NCBI GenBank assembly: GCA_041659105.1 | Contig: JBAZYX010000019.1 | Location: forward strand, 1-46,239 | DNA: 46,239 bases | Source of the DNA: CAIUKV01 sp041659105 | GTDB lineage: Bacteria; Actinomycetota; Acidimicrobiia; IMCC26256; PALSA-555 | Direction of reading: 5' to 3' | Shown here: one piece after another, positions 20,840-29,840 of the stretch | Layout of the letters: each line of letters starts with the position of its first letter | Position numbering within the stretch: the stretch's first letter is position 1 | The notes under the pieces: model-generated | The model's database searches: none | What the model saw: only the letters and a program-made list of their open reading frames with translations | Told to the model about the DNA's origin: nothing | Program-made: the position numbers and the translations under genes

Positions 20840-22088
20840 CCGCGTCCGCCCGGGTGACGCCGTCCCGGCTGTCGGCGTCGGCGACGGGCACCCCGGCGAC
20901 GACGCTCTCGCAGAACTGCTGCACGGCGCCGATGGCGGCCTCGGCCCGCACCGAGTGGAACACCTCGAATGCGTGCGGTGCGCCGGGGAGCTCGAGGTAC
21001 ACCACGTGCTGGTTCGGGAGCGCGCGGAGCGCGTCGACGAACGCACGCGTCTGCGCGACCGGGACGAGGTTGTCGGCGCTGCCCTGGATGACGAGGAACG
21101 GCACCGCACCGGGCGTGAGGAGCGTGATCGGCGACCACCCCTGGTACCGGTCGGGATCGGCGCTGAGCGACGCGCCGAACACGAGCGCGGCCGTGCGGTC
21201 GGCGACGCGGTTGGCCCGCTTCCCGCGGAACGTGAACAACGGGACGAGGTCGGTCGGGGGATAGAAGGGAACGGCCGCGAGCACCGACGTGTCGGCGGCC
21301 TCGAACCCGGGTTGGTACTGCGGGTCGTTCATGGTGAGCGCGGTCATCGCGGTGAGGTGCCCGCCGGCCGAACCTCCGGTGACGAAGACCCGGTCGGGGT
21401 CGCCGCCGTACTCGGCGATGTGGGCCCGGATCCACGCCAGCGCGAGCTTCACATCGATGATCTGCGCGGGCATCTTCGCCTTCGGAGCGAGTCGGTAGTT
21501 GATCGCGACGCACACCCAGCCGTGCGCCGACATCCGATTCATCAGCGGCCGACCCTGCTGGCGCTTGTTGCCGATGAGCCAGCCGCCGCCGTGGATCTGG
21601 AGGAGCACCGGCGCGCGCTCGGCCCCGCCGCGGGGGCGGTACACGTCGCACAGGTGCCGCCGCCCGGCGTCGTCGGCGTAGCGCAGGTTGGCGATCCGCT
21701 CGACCCGGCGGTCGTCGAGCCAGAACGGGACGAGCAGCCTCCGCCACCGCCCGCGGTCGGAGTCGGGCGGGTCGAGGCCGGCATCGGCGAGGGCCCGGGT
21801 CACGGCCGGTCCGCTGCGTGCCGCCAGCACCATCTCGGCGACGATGAGCACGCCGCCGATCACCGCGGCTGCGAGCCCGACCCAGCCCGGCCAGTGGTCG
21901 AGCCCGCCGAGCGCCGCGAGCGCGATCACGCCGCCGCCGAGCGCGAGCACGGTCCAGTGCGCCAGCTCGGCCACGAGCAACTCCGCGAAGAAGCTGATGC
22001 CCAGCCCGAGCAGCGAGCGCGACGGGAACAGCACGTTGACCCCGAGGGCCAACGTGGCCAGCCCGACCGCGAAGAGGAGCCAGCTCAC
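20790..22088 (-). CDS. Membrane-anchored alpha/beta hydrolase (hormone-sensitive-lipase/BD-FAE-like)
   Basis: A 432-residue esterase with an N-terminal membrane region of about three helices (residues 1-90) and a hydrolase domain facing one side. It has the oxyanion motif IHGGGWLIGN, the nucleophile motif GGSAGG, an acid in GSADNLVP and the His in PGAPHAFEVF. This resembles bacterial carboxylesterases related to hormone-sensitive lipase. The C-terminal 30 residues are Ala/Asp/Ser-rich and probably disordered. The GTG start at 22088 overlaps the stop of the upstream hydrolase by four bases (GTGA). It is the last gene of a minus-strand operon and overlaps the channel-like gene by 50 bases. Confidence 0.85.
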   Translation of the reverse strand: MSWLLFAVGLATLALGVNVLFPSRSLLGLGISFFAELLVAELAHWTVLALGGGVIALAALGGLDHWPGWVGLAAAVIGGVLIVAEMVLAARSGPAVTRALADAGLDPPDSDRGRWRRLLVPFWLDDRRVERIANLRYADDAGRRHLCDVYRPRGGAERAPVLLQIHGGGWLIGNKRQQGRPLMNRMSAHGWVCVAINYRLAPKAKMPAQIIDVKLALAWIRAHIAEYGGDPDRVFVTGGSAGGHLTAMTALTMNDPQYQPGFEAADTSVLAAVPFYPPTDLVPLFTFRGKRANRVADRTAALVFGASLSADPDRYQGWSPITLLTPGAVPFLVIQGSADNLVPVAQTRAFVDALRALPNQHVVYLELPGAPHAFEVFHSVRAEAAIGAVQQFCESVVAGVPVADADSRDGVTRADAVSSAASAETTAAPESD

Positions 22089-23287
22089 GGGAGGTGTTCC
22101 TGGTACTTCACGACGACCGGCGCGAATCCGTCCATCGTCGCCTGGTCGAGCCCGATGGGCTTCTTGTCGATGCCGAATGCCGCGCGCAGCTGGGCGGTGA
22201 CGGCGTGGCGGACGACCCCCCACGACGGGTCGGGATCGGCCGACGACGTCGCGCAGCCGTCGGCCGCGAGCTGCTTCAGGCTGTCGGGAACGGGGAGGCC
22301 GGCGCGGTCGGCCACGCCCGCGAGACCACCCGCTCCGCCGATGGGACACACCCCTGCGACGCTCGCGTGGCCGGCACCGTCGATGCCGACGTACCGGGCC
22401 GGGAAGCCGGCCTTCTCGAAGCCGCCCTGCACGTTGGCCGCAGGGACGATCTGGTCCGCGGTGCCGGTGACGAACATGATCGGTACGTTCGGGAACGTCC
22501 CGTACGCGCCGGTCTGCGCGTTGTACCCGCTCGCGGAGATCGGGATCGACGCGACGACGCCCGGCTCGCTCCCGTAGCGGATCGCCGTGCCGCCCCCCGC
22601 GGACTGGCCGGTCACCGCGACGGCGTCCTTCTTCACCCGGCCGGCAAGCGGTCCACCTTTGGTGCTGCTCGCCGTTCGGACGAGCGCGGCGGTGTCGCGC
22701 ATGACCTGGATGTCGTCGCGCGGGGTCGCGGGCGGGTTCCCGAGGAGCGCCATGAGCCCGCGCTCGGTGATGTCGGGCGAGGCGACCACGAACCCCCACG
22801 AGGCGAGGTGCTCACCGAGGTACGCGAGCTCCTCGCGGTACCCGGCCGTTCCGTGGGCCATGAGGACGAGGGGAAAGCCACCCTTGGTCTTCGCGGCCTT
22901 GATGTCGCGGTACGCGTCGGTGGTGTAGGTGACGTCGGTGCCGGCGGGCAGGAGGTCCTTGATCCCGGGCGGGACCTTCTCGAGCAGGTCGAAGCTGGCC
23001 GGGACCGCGCCCGTTGCAGCCTTCTTCTTGGCCGGGTACCAGACCTCGACCTTGCGGTCGGGCAGGTCGAGCGTGGTGACGCCCGCGGCGTACTTGCCGG
23101 GTTCCGCGTACGCGGGCCCCGCCGCCGAGCTCGCCGGGGCCACCTTCGTCGTGGTGATGGCCGCGCCCGCCGGAACCGCGGCCGTCGCCGCGCTCAACGG
23201 GGCCGTACCGGCGACACCAACGCTCGCCACGAGCAAGGCCCCGGCGAGCGCCATGGCAAGGAGCCTCAGTCGACGTCGAAGAGCCAT
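22085..23287 (-). CDS. Secreted alpha/beta hydrolase (PAF-acetylhydrolase/dienelactone-hydrolase-like)
   Basis: An exported hydrolase of 400 residues with signal peptide MALRRRLRLLAMALAGALL through AATAA. The catalytic domain shows LVLMAHGTAGYREE, the nucleophile in GQSAGG, an acid in GTADQIVP and a His in GAGHASVAG. The loop before the nucleophile and the Cys residues late in the protein (VCPIGG, DGCATSS) suggest a disulfide outside the cell. The substrate is unknown. The ATG at 23287 overlaps the PIG-L gene's end by 22 bases; it supplies the Arg-rich n-region, and aaggga lies upstream, so I prefer it to the ATG at 23254. The next hydrolase starts in its stop codon. Confidence 0.85.
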   Translation of the reverse strand: MALRRRLRLLAMALAGALLVASVGVAGTAPLSAATAAVPAGAAITTTKVAPASSAAGPAYAEPGKYAAGVTTLDLPDRKVEVWYPAKKKAATGAVPASFDLLEKVPPGIKDLLPAGTDVTYTTDAYRDIKAAKTKGGFPLVLMAHGTAGYREELAYLGEHLASWGFVVASPDITERGLMALLGNPPATPRDDIQVMRDTAALVRTASSTKGGPLAGRVKKDAVAVTGQSAGGGTAIRYGSEPGVVASIPISASGYNAQTGAYGTFPNVPIMFVTGTADQIVPAANVQGGFEKAGFPARYVGIDGAGHASVAGVCPIGGAGGLAGVADRAGLPVPDSLKQLAADGCATSSADPDPSWGVVRHAVTAQLRAAFGIDKKPIGLDQATMDGFAPVVVKYQEHLP

Positions 23288-24075
23288 GTCTCGCGGGTCC
23301 CTTCGGGCGCGTCCCGGCGGATGAACCACTCCGTGCCGAAGGCTACGGCGAAGATCTCGTCTGGCATCGTCACGAAGAACGAGCCTTCGCCGATCTGGCT
23401 CGCGTGCGCCGCGAGTGCCGCGCGCTTCACGGCGAGGTGCTCCTGCACGTCGACGCGGGTGGTGATCACGTGGCTCGGACTGAAGTTGTTCGCGAACTCG
23501 GACGGGTCGGGGAGATCCACGCCGGCTTCGGCGAAGTCGTCGCCGAGCTCGGCCCGGGCGGCGGCCACCGTCTCGATGAAGTGGTCGCGGTCGGCAGTGG
23601 CCTCGTAGACGCGGGGAGTACGCGCGAGCTCGCCCGCACGCACGCCGACACGATGGACCTGGATGTGGTCGGGATGGTGGTAGCCGCCGCGCTCGTCGTA
23701 GACGGTGAGCACGGCGGCGTCCTCCTCCACCAGGATCGCGGCGAGCCGCGCCGCGGCCTCCTCGAGGTCGGCCTGCCAGAACGCGCCGGGGTCGTGGTTG
23801 GTGGGCTCGCCGGCCATCCCGGAGTCGCGGTATCCGAGGAACGCGACCCGCGCGGCACCGAGGATCGCGGCCGCGTCCTCGCACTCGCGACTGCGCCGTT
23901 GCGACAGCGTCTCGCCCGGCCGGAGGAACCCGTCGTCCACCTCGCCGAGCTCGCCGCGGGTCGCGAACACGAGCACGACGCGGTGTCCGCGCGCCGCGGC
24001 TCGGGCGATGGTGCCGCCCGTCTGGATGGCCTCGTCGTCGGGATGGGCGTGGAAGGAGACGAGCGTCTGGGGCAC
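23266..24075 (-). CDS. PIG-L family zinc deacetylase (MshB/Mca-like)
   Basis: A 269-residue zinc enzyme. The metal site begins with HPDDE (His11, Asp13/14), followed by the GELGEV segment and the late HHPDHIQVH motif that completes the site. Family members remove acetyl groups from GlcNAc-type substrates; in actinobacteria they include MshB (mycothiol synthesis) and Mca (mycothiol conjugate amidase). The length and the GFLRPGETLSQRR block resemble the general family more than a specific MshB, and no other mycothiol gene is near, so the substrate is open. The GTG at 24075 is leaderless-like (GAGCAT six bases before). First gene of an operon with two hydrolases. Confidence 0.85.
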   Translation of the reverse strand: MPQTLVSFHAHPDDEAIQTGGTIARAAARGHRVVLVFATRGELGEVDDGFLRPGETLSQRRSRECEDAAAILGAARVAFLGYRDSGMAGEPTNHDPGAFWQADLEEAAARLAAILVEEDAAVLTVYDERGGYHHPDHIQVHRVGVRAGELARTPRVYEATADRDHFIETVAAARAELGDDFAEAGVDLPDPSEFANNFSPSHVITTRVDVQEHLAVKRAALAAHASQIGEGSFFVTMPDEIFAVAFGTEWFIRRDAPEGTRETWLFDVD

Positions 24076-24115
24076 GACTCCATGCTCGCGCGCGCAATCC
24101 GGACATCGTGCACCC

Positions 24116-24137
24116 TGACGTGTACGTCACGTCCGGG
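24116..24137 (+). promoter_or_regulatory. Operator-like site upstream of the Liv importer
   Basis: tgacgt-gt-acgtca is a perfect 6-2-6 palindrome (24116-24129), followed by cgtccggg. It shares TGACG, five bases, GTCACGT and then CGGG with the site between the TetR and MaoC genes at 31673. It lies 13 bases before the -10-like TAGAGT, where binding would block transcription. Confidence 0.6.
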
Positions 24138-24142
24138 TTGGT

Positions 24143-24148
24143 TAGAGT
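24143..24148 (+). promoter_or_regulatory. Likely -10 box (TAGAGT) of the Liv importer operon
   Basis: TAGAGT fits TANNNT and lies 36 bases before the ATG at 24185, leaving room for a leader with the G6 tract. The -35 region coincides with the palindrome at 24116. Confidence 0.4.
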
Positions 24149-24170
24149 GCCGCCACAGTCGGGTTGCCTT

Positions 24171-24176
24171 GGGGGG
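24171..24176 (+). promoter_or_regulatory. G6 ribosome-binding tract of the Liv binding protein
   Basis: Six Gs followed by agaaaccg precede the ATG at 24185 by eight bases and select it over the earlier TTG at 24164. Confidence 0.65.
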
Positions 24177-24184
24177 AGAAACCG

Positions 24185-25474
24185 ATGCGCAAGGGCCGCG
24201 TGCTCGTCGTTCTGGTGGTGTCGACCATCGCCGCGTCGATGGTCGGGGTGATCGCTCCGGCCGGTGCCCAATCGGGTTCGGTTCCCGGGGTCACGGCGAA
24301 GCAGATCCTCGTCGGCGGCATCGCGGGTGTGACCAACCCGACGGGCCGTCCGTACCAGGACTCGTTCAAGGGCGCGCAGGCATACTTCGACAAGATCAAC
24401 AAGGATGGCGGGATCTACGGCCGCAAGTACAAGGTCGCCGCCAACCTCGACGACCAGTCCCGCGACTCGAAGAACCTGCTGAACGCCCGCTCCCTGGTGG
24501 AGGAGAAGAAGGTGTTCGCCGTCGTCCCGATGGTGACCCAGACCTTCGCCAGCGCGCAGTACCTCGCCGACAAGGGCGTTCCCACCTTCGGCTGGAACAT
24601 CCAGTCCGACTGGTCGAAGGGCAAGAGCCTCTTCGGTGAGAAGGGCTCGTGGCTCTGCCTCGGCAGCCAGTGCATCACGCTCGCGCCGAACGTCATCGCG
24701 CAGCGGGAGGGCTCGAAGGGCGTCGGCCTCCTCGCCTACGGCTCCTCCCCGCAGTCGGCCGACTGCTCGGCCGGCCAGGAGAACACGTTCGACAGGTACG
24801 GACCCAAGGTGAAGTTCACCGACCGCAGCCTCTCCTTCGGCTTCTCGGCCAACGACATCTCCGCCGCGGTGCAGGCCGTGAAGGACAACGGGGTCGACTT
24901 CATCGCCAGCTGCATGGACGTCAACGGCGAGGTCAACTTCGCCAAGGCGCTGAAGCAGGCCGGTGTGAACAACGTGAGGTTCTACGCCCCCGAGGGCTAC
25001 GACCCGCAGGTCCTCGAGGACCTCGGCGCCGACCTCGAGGGCTTCACCTTCGTGACGGACTACGTGCCGTTCGAGGCCGCGAAGGACTCCAAGGGCATGC
25101 AGGAGTTCCTCTCCGCCATGAAGAAGATCGGCGTCAACCCGAGCGAGCACGCGCTCGTCGGGTGGCAGAGCGCCATGCTCCTCAACGAGGGCATCAAGCA
25201 GGCCGGGAAGAACTTCACCCAGCAGTCGGTGGTCGACGCGATCAACAAGATCACCGCCTGGACAGCCGACGGCACCCGGGCGAAGGTCGACTGGACCACC
25301 GCCCACGGGCCCACGGCGCCGAACAGCACCGGGTGCGCGGCGTACATCCAGGTGAAGAACGGCAAGTTCGTGCCCGTCTACGGCCAGCCCGGGAAGCCCT
25401 TCGTCTGCTTCCCGGAGAACCCGTACCCCGCAACCCTCGACACCCCCACGTACGCCGCGCCGGGCCAGGGATGA
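24185..25474 (+). CDS. ABC transporter substrate-binding protein (Liv/HAAT, periplasmic-binding-protein-like I)
   Basis: Exported binding protein of 429 residues for the importer encoded downstream. A signal peptide (RKGRVLVVLVVSTIAASMVGVIAPAGA) is followed by GVTAKQILVGGIAGVTNPTGRPY and AYFDKINKDGGIYGRKYKV, the fold of leucine/amide-type receptors. Several Cys residues (LCLGSQC; SADCSAGQ; ASCMDVN; TGCAAY; VCFPENP) make disulfides likely. There is no lipobox cysteine. Ligands of this family include branched amino acids, amides, aromatic acids and other hydrophobic acids; the neighbouring hydratase and dehydrogenase suggest a carbon source rather than leucine. First gene of a four-gene operon preceded by an operator-like palindrome. 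Confidence 0.92.
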   Translation: MRKGRVLVVLVVSTIAASMVGVIAPAGAQSGSVPGVTAKQILVGGIAGVTNPTGRPYQDSFKGAQAYFDKINKDGGIYGRKYKVAANLDDQSRDSKNLLNARSLVEEKKVFAVVPMVTQTFASAQYLADKGVPTFGWNIQSDWSKGKSLFGEKGSWLCLGSQCITLAPNVIAQREGSKGVGLLAYGSSPQSADCSAGQENTFDRYGPKVKFTDRSLSFGFSANDISAAVQAVKDNGVDFIASCMDVNGEVNFAKALKQAGVNNVRFYAPEGYDPQVLEDLGADLEGFTFVTDYVPFEAAKDSKGMQEFLSAMKKIGVNPSEHALVGWQSAMLLNEGIKQAGKNFTQQSVVDAINKITAWTADGTRAKVDWTTAHGPTAPNSTGCAAYIQVKNGKFVPVYGQPGKPFVCFPENPYPATLDTPTYAAPGQG

Positions 25475-25520
25475 GGGGCGAGTCTGGCCTGATCGCGACG
25501 ACTTCAACTAGGAAGCGCAC

Positions 25521-28262
25521 GTGGCGCTGAACGACTGGGTCCAATACTTCATCGAGGGCTTCCCGGTCGGGTGCGTCTACGCACTCGTCGCGATCGGCCT
25601 CGTCCTCACCTACAAGACCTCCGGGGTCTTCAACCTCGCCTTCGGCGCGCAGGCGTTCCTGTCCGCCGCGGTGATGTACGAGCTGAAGCAGCGCGGGTGG
25701 CCCACCTGGCTCTGCTTCGTCGTCTCGGTGTTCATCGTGGCACCGCTGTTCGGGCTGCTCCTCGACCGCGCGCTGTTCCGATACATGCGGAACTCGTCGT
25801 GGGTCGTGAAGCTCGTGTCGTCGCTGGGTCTCTTCGTCGCGCTCCCAGAGATCATCAAGGCGCTCCTCACCGGCGTGAAGCCGCAGTTCGGTCCGCCGAG
25901 CATTGCCTCGCTCATCGGCATGAAGGACCTCGCCGGGAGCGACGGCGTCTTCCAGATCGGCGACTACGTCGTGTCCGCCGACCGGATGACGATCGTCGTC
26001 GTCACCCTGCTGTCGGTGGTGCTCCTCGGTGTCCTGTTCCGCTACACCGCGCTCGGCCTCCAGATGCGGGCGATCGTGGAGAGCTTCCGCATGGTGGAGC
26101 TGGCCGGCGTCGACAGCGAGCGCGTGAGCATGGCCGCGTGGATGCTGTCGAGCTTCCTCGCCGGCCTCGCGGGTGTGCTCATCGCTCCCGACCTCGGCTC
26201 GATCGACTCGATCCCGTTCACGCTCCTCCTCGTCGCCGCGGTCGCGGCAGCGGCGTTCGGCCGCCTCACGAGCATCCCGTTCGCGTTGCTGGGCGCGGCG
26301 ATCCTCGGTGTGGGCCAGCGCGCGATCATCGGCCTCAGCTACGAGTACAAGTGGCCGCAGAACATCCAGACCGGCGTGCGCCCCGCGCTGCCGTTCGTGG
26401 CCCTGTTCCTGCTGCTCATCTTCCTGCCCGCGTTCAAGGGCCGCCGCGACGTCACCGACCCGCTCTCGGGTGTCGACCCGCCGCCGCCGGCGATGGCGCA
26501 CGAGTACAAGGACCGCTCGCTCGCGAAGACGTCGCGGATCGCGTTCTACGTGTTCATCGCCGCGTTCTTGCTCCTGGTGATGTTCGCGATGTCCGACGTC
26601 TGGGTGTTCCGCTTCACCGACGCGTTCACGCTCGCGATCGCGTTCCTCTCGATCACCGTGTTCACCGGACTCGGCGGACAGGTGTCGCTCGGCCAGGCCG
26701 CGTTCGCCGGCATCGGCGGTTACACCACCGCGAACCTCGCGGCCGAGAACCACTGGCCCGTGCTCCTCGCGCTCGCGTTGGGCGTGGTGTTCGCGGTGAT
26801 CGTGGGCGCGCTGCTCGCGGTCCCCGGTCTGCGGCTCGGCGGCATCTTCCTCACGCTGGCCACGCTCGCGTTCGCGCTGATGGCCCAGAACATCGTGTTC
26901 ACGAACGCTTCGGTGGCGGGCGGCCCCGAGGGTCTCGACGTGCCCCGGCCGTCGTTCCTGAACGGCAGCGGGTTCCTCGGCCCCGATCAGCGGTACTTCC
27001 TCTTCGTGTTCCTGTGCTTCGCCGTCGTGGGCTTCCTCGTGATCTTCGTGCGCGGGGGCACCACCGGTCGGTACTTCGCGGCCCTGCGCGGCAGTGAGAC
27101 GGCCGCGGCGTCGATCGGCATCAACGGCACGCGTCAGCGCATCCTGCTGTTCGCGCTGTCCGCCGGGATCGCAGGGCTCGCGGGCGGCCTCTTCGCGATG
27201 AACTCGTCGCGCATCGACTTCCAGACCCAGGAGTACCAGGCGCTGTTCGGCGCCGCGTGGGTGGTCCTCGTGGTCTCGCTCGGTTCGCGCACCGTCGACG
27301 GCGCGGTGAACGCCGCGATCAGCTTCGTGCTCTTCCAGTGGTTGCTGTCCGACTACTTCGGGATGGAAGCCAGCATCGCCCTCATCGGGTTCGGGTTCGG
27401 TGCCATCACCTACGCCCGCCACCCCGAGGGCATCGTGGAGTTCCGCACCCGCGTGAGCATCCTCGCCCAGCGCAAGGCCAAGCTGCTGAAGGCGCGCGCC
27501 GCGGAGCTTGCGGTGCACGGCCCACTTCCACGCGGCTACCTCCCGACCCGCAACGTCACGCTGCCGGCCATCGCCGGGCCGCTCGTGCTCCTGCTCGCGG
27601 TGATCGTGCGGCGGATCGCCGGTTCGGGCGAGGGCGCCCCCGTCCCGCTCATCGTGATCTGCCTCGCGCCGAGCGTGCTGTTCGCGCTCGTGTACATCGT
27701 CATGACGAACCGCCGGCTCGTCGCCATGGGCGGCTTCACGTGGAGCTGGAGCGTGCTCGCTGCGGGTGGAGTGCTCGGGGTGGCGGCAGGGTGGTTCCTC
27801 ACCGCGGTGAACGTCCGCACGCCCGACTTCGGGTCGCCCGAGGTGGCGATCGACGCTCCGGTGTGGGTCGGCATCATCGTCGGGCTGATCTGCGGCTTCG
27901 CGATCGCGGCGTTCTTCATGGTGCCGGTCTCGGCGGAGGCGGTGGCTCGCCAGCGCGACTTCCGCACGCACCCGGTCACGTGGCGCGCGGGCCGCGGCCC
28001 CACGCTGTGGATCGTGCTCGGCACGTTCTTCTCCTATTGGGCCTCGAAGGGCTGGGTGCCTCCGTTCCTGTGGCCGCTGTACCTGCTCGGGCTGGTGGCC
28101 GCAATCGTCTTCGTGCAGTGGATCGGCGAGGTGCAGGGCGGCGTGAACGAGCTCGTGATGGGTGAGGTCGACGTCGCGCCCGGCGTCCCGCTGGCCGAGG
28201 ACGCGTTGCCCGAGGAGCTGCCCGAGCTCGCCGAGCTCGCCCCCGCGGGAGGAGGCGACTGA
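25521..28262 (+). CDS. Fused Liv-type permease: LivH + LivM + six-helix C-terminal tail
   Basis: One 913-residue membrane polypeptide holding both permeases of the importer. Residues about 1-310 are LivH-like (GFPVGCVYALVAIGLVLTYK at the N-terminus; AGLAGVLIAP later). Residues about 335-640 are LivM-like (FTGLGGQVSLGQAAFAGIGG near 385; GIAGLAGGLFA later). From about 670 to 890 follow six further predicted helices that match neither permease (for example GPLVLLLAVIVRRI, FAIAAFFMVPVSA and LWPLYLLGLVAAIVFV), then an acidic Glu/Leu/Pro tail. The function of this last third is unknown. The GTG at 25521 has aggaag upstream, and the stop overlaps the ATPase ATG by one base. Confidence 0.92.
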   Translation: MALNDWVQYFIEGFPVGCVYALVAIGLVLTYKTSGVFNLAFGAQAFLSAAVMYELKQRGWPTWLCFVVSVFIVAPLFGLLLDRALFRYMRNSSWVVKLVSSLGLFVALPEIIKALLTGVKPQFGPPSIASLIGMKDLAGSDGVFQIGDYVVSADRMTIVVVTLLSVVLLGVLFRYTALGLQMRAIVESFRMVELAGVDSERVSMAAWMLSSFLAGLAGVLIAPDLGSIDSIPFTLLLVAAVAAAAFGRLTSIPFALLGAAILGVGQRAIIGLSYEYKWPQNIQTGVRPALPFVALFLLLIFLPAFKGRRDVTDPLSGVDPPPPAMAHEYKDRSLAKTSRIAFYVFIAAFLLLVMFAMSDVWVFRFTDAFTLAIAFLSITVFTGLGGQVSLGQAAFAGIGGYTTANLAAENHWPVLLALALGVVFAVIVGALLAVPGLRLGGIFLTLATLAFALMAQNIVFTNASVAGGPEGLDVPRPSFLNGSGFLGPDQRYFLFVFLCFAVVGFLVIFVRGGTTGRYFAALRGSETAAASIGINGTRQRILLFALSAGIAGLAGGLFAMNSSRIDFQTQEYQALFGAAWVVLVVSLGSRTVDGAVNAAISFVLFQWLLSDYFGMEASIALIGFGFGAITYARHPEGIVEFRTRVSILAQRKAKLLKARAAELAVHGPLPRGYLPTRNVTLPAIAGPLVLLLAVIVRRIAGSGEGAPVPLIVICLAPSVLFALVYIVMTNRRLVAMGGFTWSWSVLAAGGVLGVAAGWFLTAVNVRTPDFGSPEVAIDAPVWVGIIVGLICGFAIAAFFMVPVSAEAVARQRDFRTHPVTWRAGRGPTLWIVLGTFFSYWASKGWVPPFLWPLYLLGLVAAIVFVQWIGEVQGGVNELVMGEVDVAPGVPLAEDALPEELPELAELAPAGGGD

Positions 28263-29068
28263 TGGCCGTCGTCGACCCCACCGTGGCCGCGTCCCAGCCC
28301 GCGCCCGCGACGGCGCTGCTCGACGCGCGTGGCATCACCAAGCGGTTCGCGGGCATCACGGCCCTGCACACCGTCGACCTCTACGTCGAGCCGGGCGAGT
28401 TCGTCGGGCTCATCGGGCCGAACGGCGCGGGCAAGACGACGTTCTTCAACTGCCTGCTCGGCATCCTCCGGCCCGAGGAGGGAACGGTGATGTTCGCGGG
28501 CCGCGATGTCACCGGCCTGCCCGTGTACCAGCGAGCCCGCATGGGCTTCGGGCGCACGTTCCAGCGCCTCGAGCTGTTCTCGGGCATGTCGGTGCGCGAC
28601 CACTTCATCGTGGCCGACCGCGCCCACCGCGACGAGGGCCGGCTCTGGAAGGACCTGCTCAACCGGTCCAAGCCCACCAAGGACGAACGCACGCGGGCCG
28701 ACGCCATGCTCGACCTCCTGCGCCTGGGCGACGAGGCCGACAAGCCCGCGGAGATGCTCAGCCTCGGTCGCGGTCGTCTGGTCGAGCTCGGCCGGGCGCT
28801 GATGACCCGCCCGACGCTCCTGCTCCTCGACGAGCCGTCGTCGGGTCTCGACGTGCGGGAGACCGCGGCGTTCTCGGCCCGGCTCGCCAAGGTGCAGCAG
28901 GAGCACGAGTTCGCCGTGCTCCTCGTGGAGCACGACGTCGACATGGTCCAGAGCCTCGTGAGTCGCCTCTACGTGCTCGACTTCGGCACGCTGATCGCGT
29001 CCGGCCCCACCGAGGACGTGTTCAACGACGCCGCGGTGCGCAAGGCCTACCTGGGGAGCACCGAATGA
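28262..29068 (+). CDS. livG: Liv-type ABC transporter ATP-binding protein LivG
   Basis: A 268-residue ATPase of the branched-chain-amino-acid transporter class. It has Walker A GPNGAGKTTF, the Q-loop region FGRTFQRLELF, an ABC signature modified to LSLGRGRLVELGRAL, Walker B LLLLDEPSSGLD and the H-loop in LVEHDVDMV. The usual LSGG is LSLG here, as in some family members. The ATG at 28262 overlaps the permease stop by one base (TGATG) and its stop overlaps livF by four (ATGA), so all subunits are cotranslated. Works with LivF on the fused permease. Confidence 0.95.
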   Translation: MAVVDPTVAASQPAPATALLDARGITKRFAGITALHTVDLYVEPGEFVGLIGPNGAGKTTFFNCLLGILRPEEGTVMFAGRDVTGLPVYQRARMGFGRTFQRLELFSGMSVRDHFIVADRAHRDEGRLWKDLLNRSKPTKDERTRADAMLDLLRLGDEADKPAEMLSLGRGRLVELGRALMTRPTLLLLDEPSSGLDVRETAAFSARLAKVQQEHEFAVLLVEHDVDMVQSLVSRLYVLDFGTLIASGPTEDVFNDAAVRKAYLGSTE

Positions 29069-29829
29069 GCGCCACCGACGCCTCCGCCGTGCCCACCGGG
29101 CCCGTGTCGGGCACGCCGCTGCTCGAGCTGCGCGACGTGCACGCCGGCTACGGGCCGTTCCGGTCGCTGTTCGGCATCTCGATCGTGGTCCAGCCCAACG
29201 CGGTGGTCGCGCTGCTCGGTGCCAACGGCTCGGGCAAGACCACCGTGGTGCGCGTGGCGTCGGGGCTCATCAAGCCCACCCAGGGGCACGTGCTCTTCGA
29301 AGGCACCGACATCACGGGCAAGCGCCCCTACAAGCTCGCCCAGCTCGGGATCGTCCACGCACCCGAGGGCCGGTCGGTGTTCGCGTCGCTCACGGTCGAG
29401 GAGAACCTCGTCCTCACGTTCCGCGAGGTCTTCGGTCGTCGCGGCCTCAAGCCCAAGCTCGAGCAGGCCTACGAGCTGTTCCCCCGGATGGGGGAGCGGC
29501 GCCGCCAGCTCGCTGGCACGCTCTCGGGCGGTGAGCAGCGCATGCTGTCGCTCGCTCGGGTGCTCGTGCGCGGGCCCAAGCTGCTCATCACCGACGAGCT
29601 CTCGCTCGGCCTCGCCCCGGTGATCATCGACGAGGTCTACGAGACCCTCGGCACCATCCGCGACTCCGGGTGCGCGCTGATGATCGTCGAGCAGCACGTG
29701 CACCAGGCCCTCACGCTGGCCGACGACGTCGTGGTGCTGGCCAAGGGCCAGGTGGTGCTCAGCGGCACCAAGGAAGAGCTCGGCGACATCAGCGACCGGC
29801 TCCTGCCCGCCGTCCACGGCGAGCTCTAG
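29065..29829 (+). CDS. livF: Liv-type ABC transporter ATP-binding protein LivF
   Basis: A 254-residue second ATPase. It has LLELRDVHAGYGPFRSLFGI, Walker A GANGSGKTT, the LivF-typical HAPEGRSVFASLTVEENL, signature LSGGEQRMLSLARVL and Walker B LLITDELSLGLAP, where Pro of the common DEPSLGLAP is Leu. The H-loop is IVEQHVHQAL. It starts within the LivG stop (ATGA). The first ~20 residues before the ATPase core (SATDASAVPTGPVSG) are probably flexible. It ends the operon; the next genes are convergent, with only 25 bases between. Confidence 0.95.
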   Translation: MSATDASAVPTGPVSGTPLLELRDVHAGYGPFRSLFGISIVVQPNAVVALLGANGSGKTTVVRVASGLIKPTQGHVLFEGTDITGKRPYKLAQLGIVHAPEGRSVFASLTVEENLVLTFREVFGRRGLKPKLEQAYELFPRMGERRRQLAGTLSGGEQRMLSLARVLVRGPKLLITDELSLGLAPVIIDEVYETLGTIRDSGCALMIVEQHVHQALTLADDVVVLAKGQVVLSGTKEELGDISDRLLPAVHGEL

Positions 29830-29840
29830 ACCCGCGCTCG

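Noticed and set aside
25251..27971. A 906-codon minus-strand open frame opposite the Liv permease gene
   Set aside because: Low-complexity His/Glu/Arg-rich translation and full overlap with a clear membrane protein gene mark it as a shadow.
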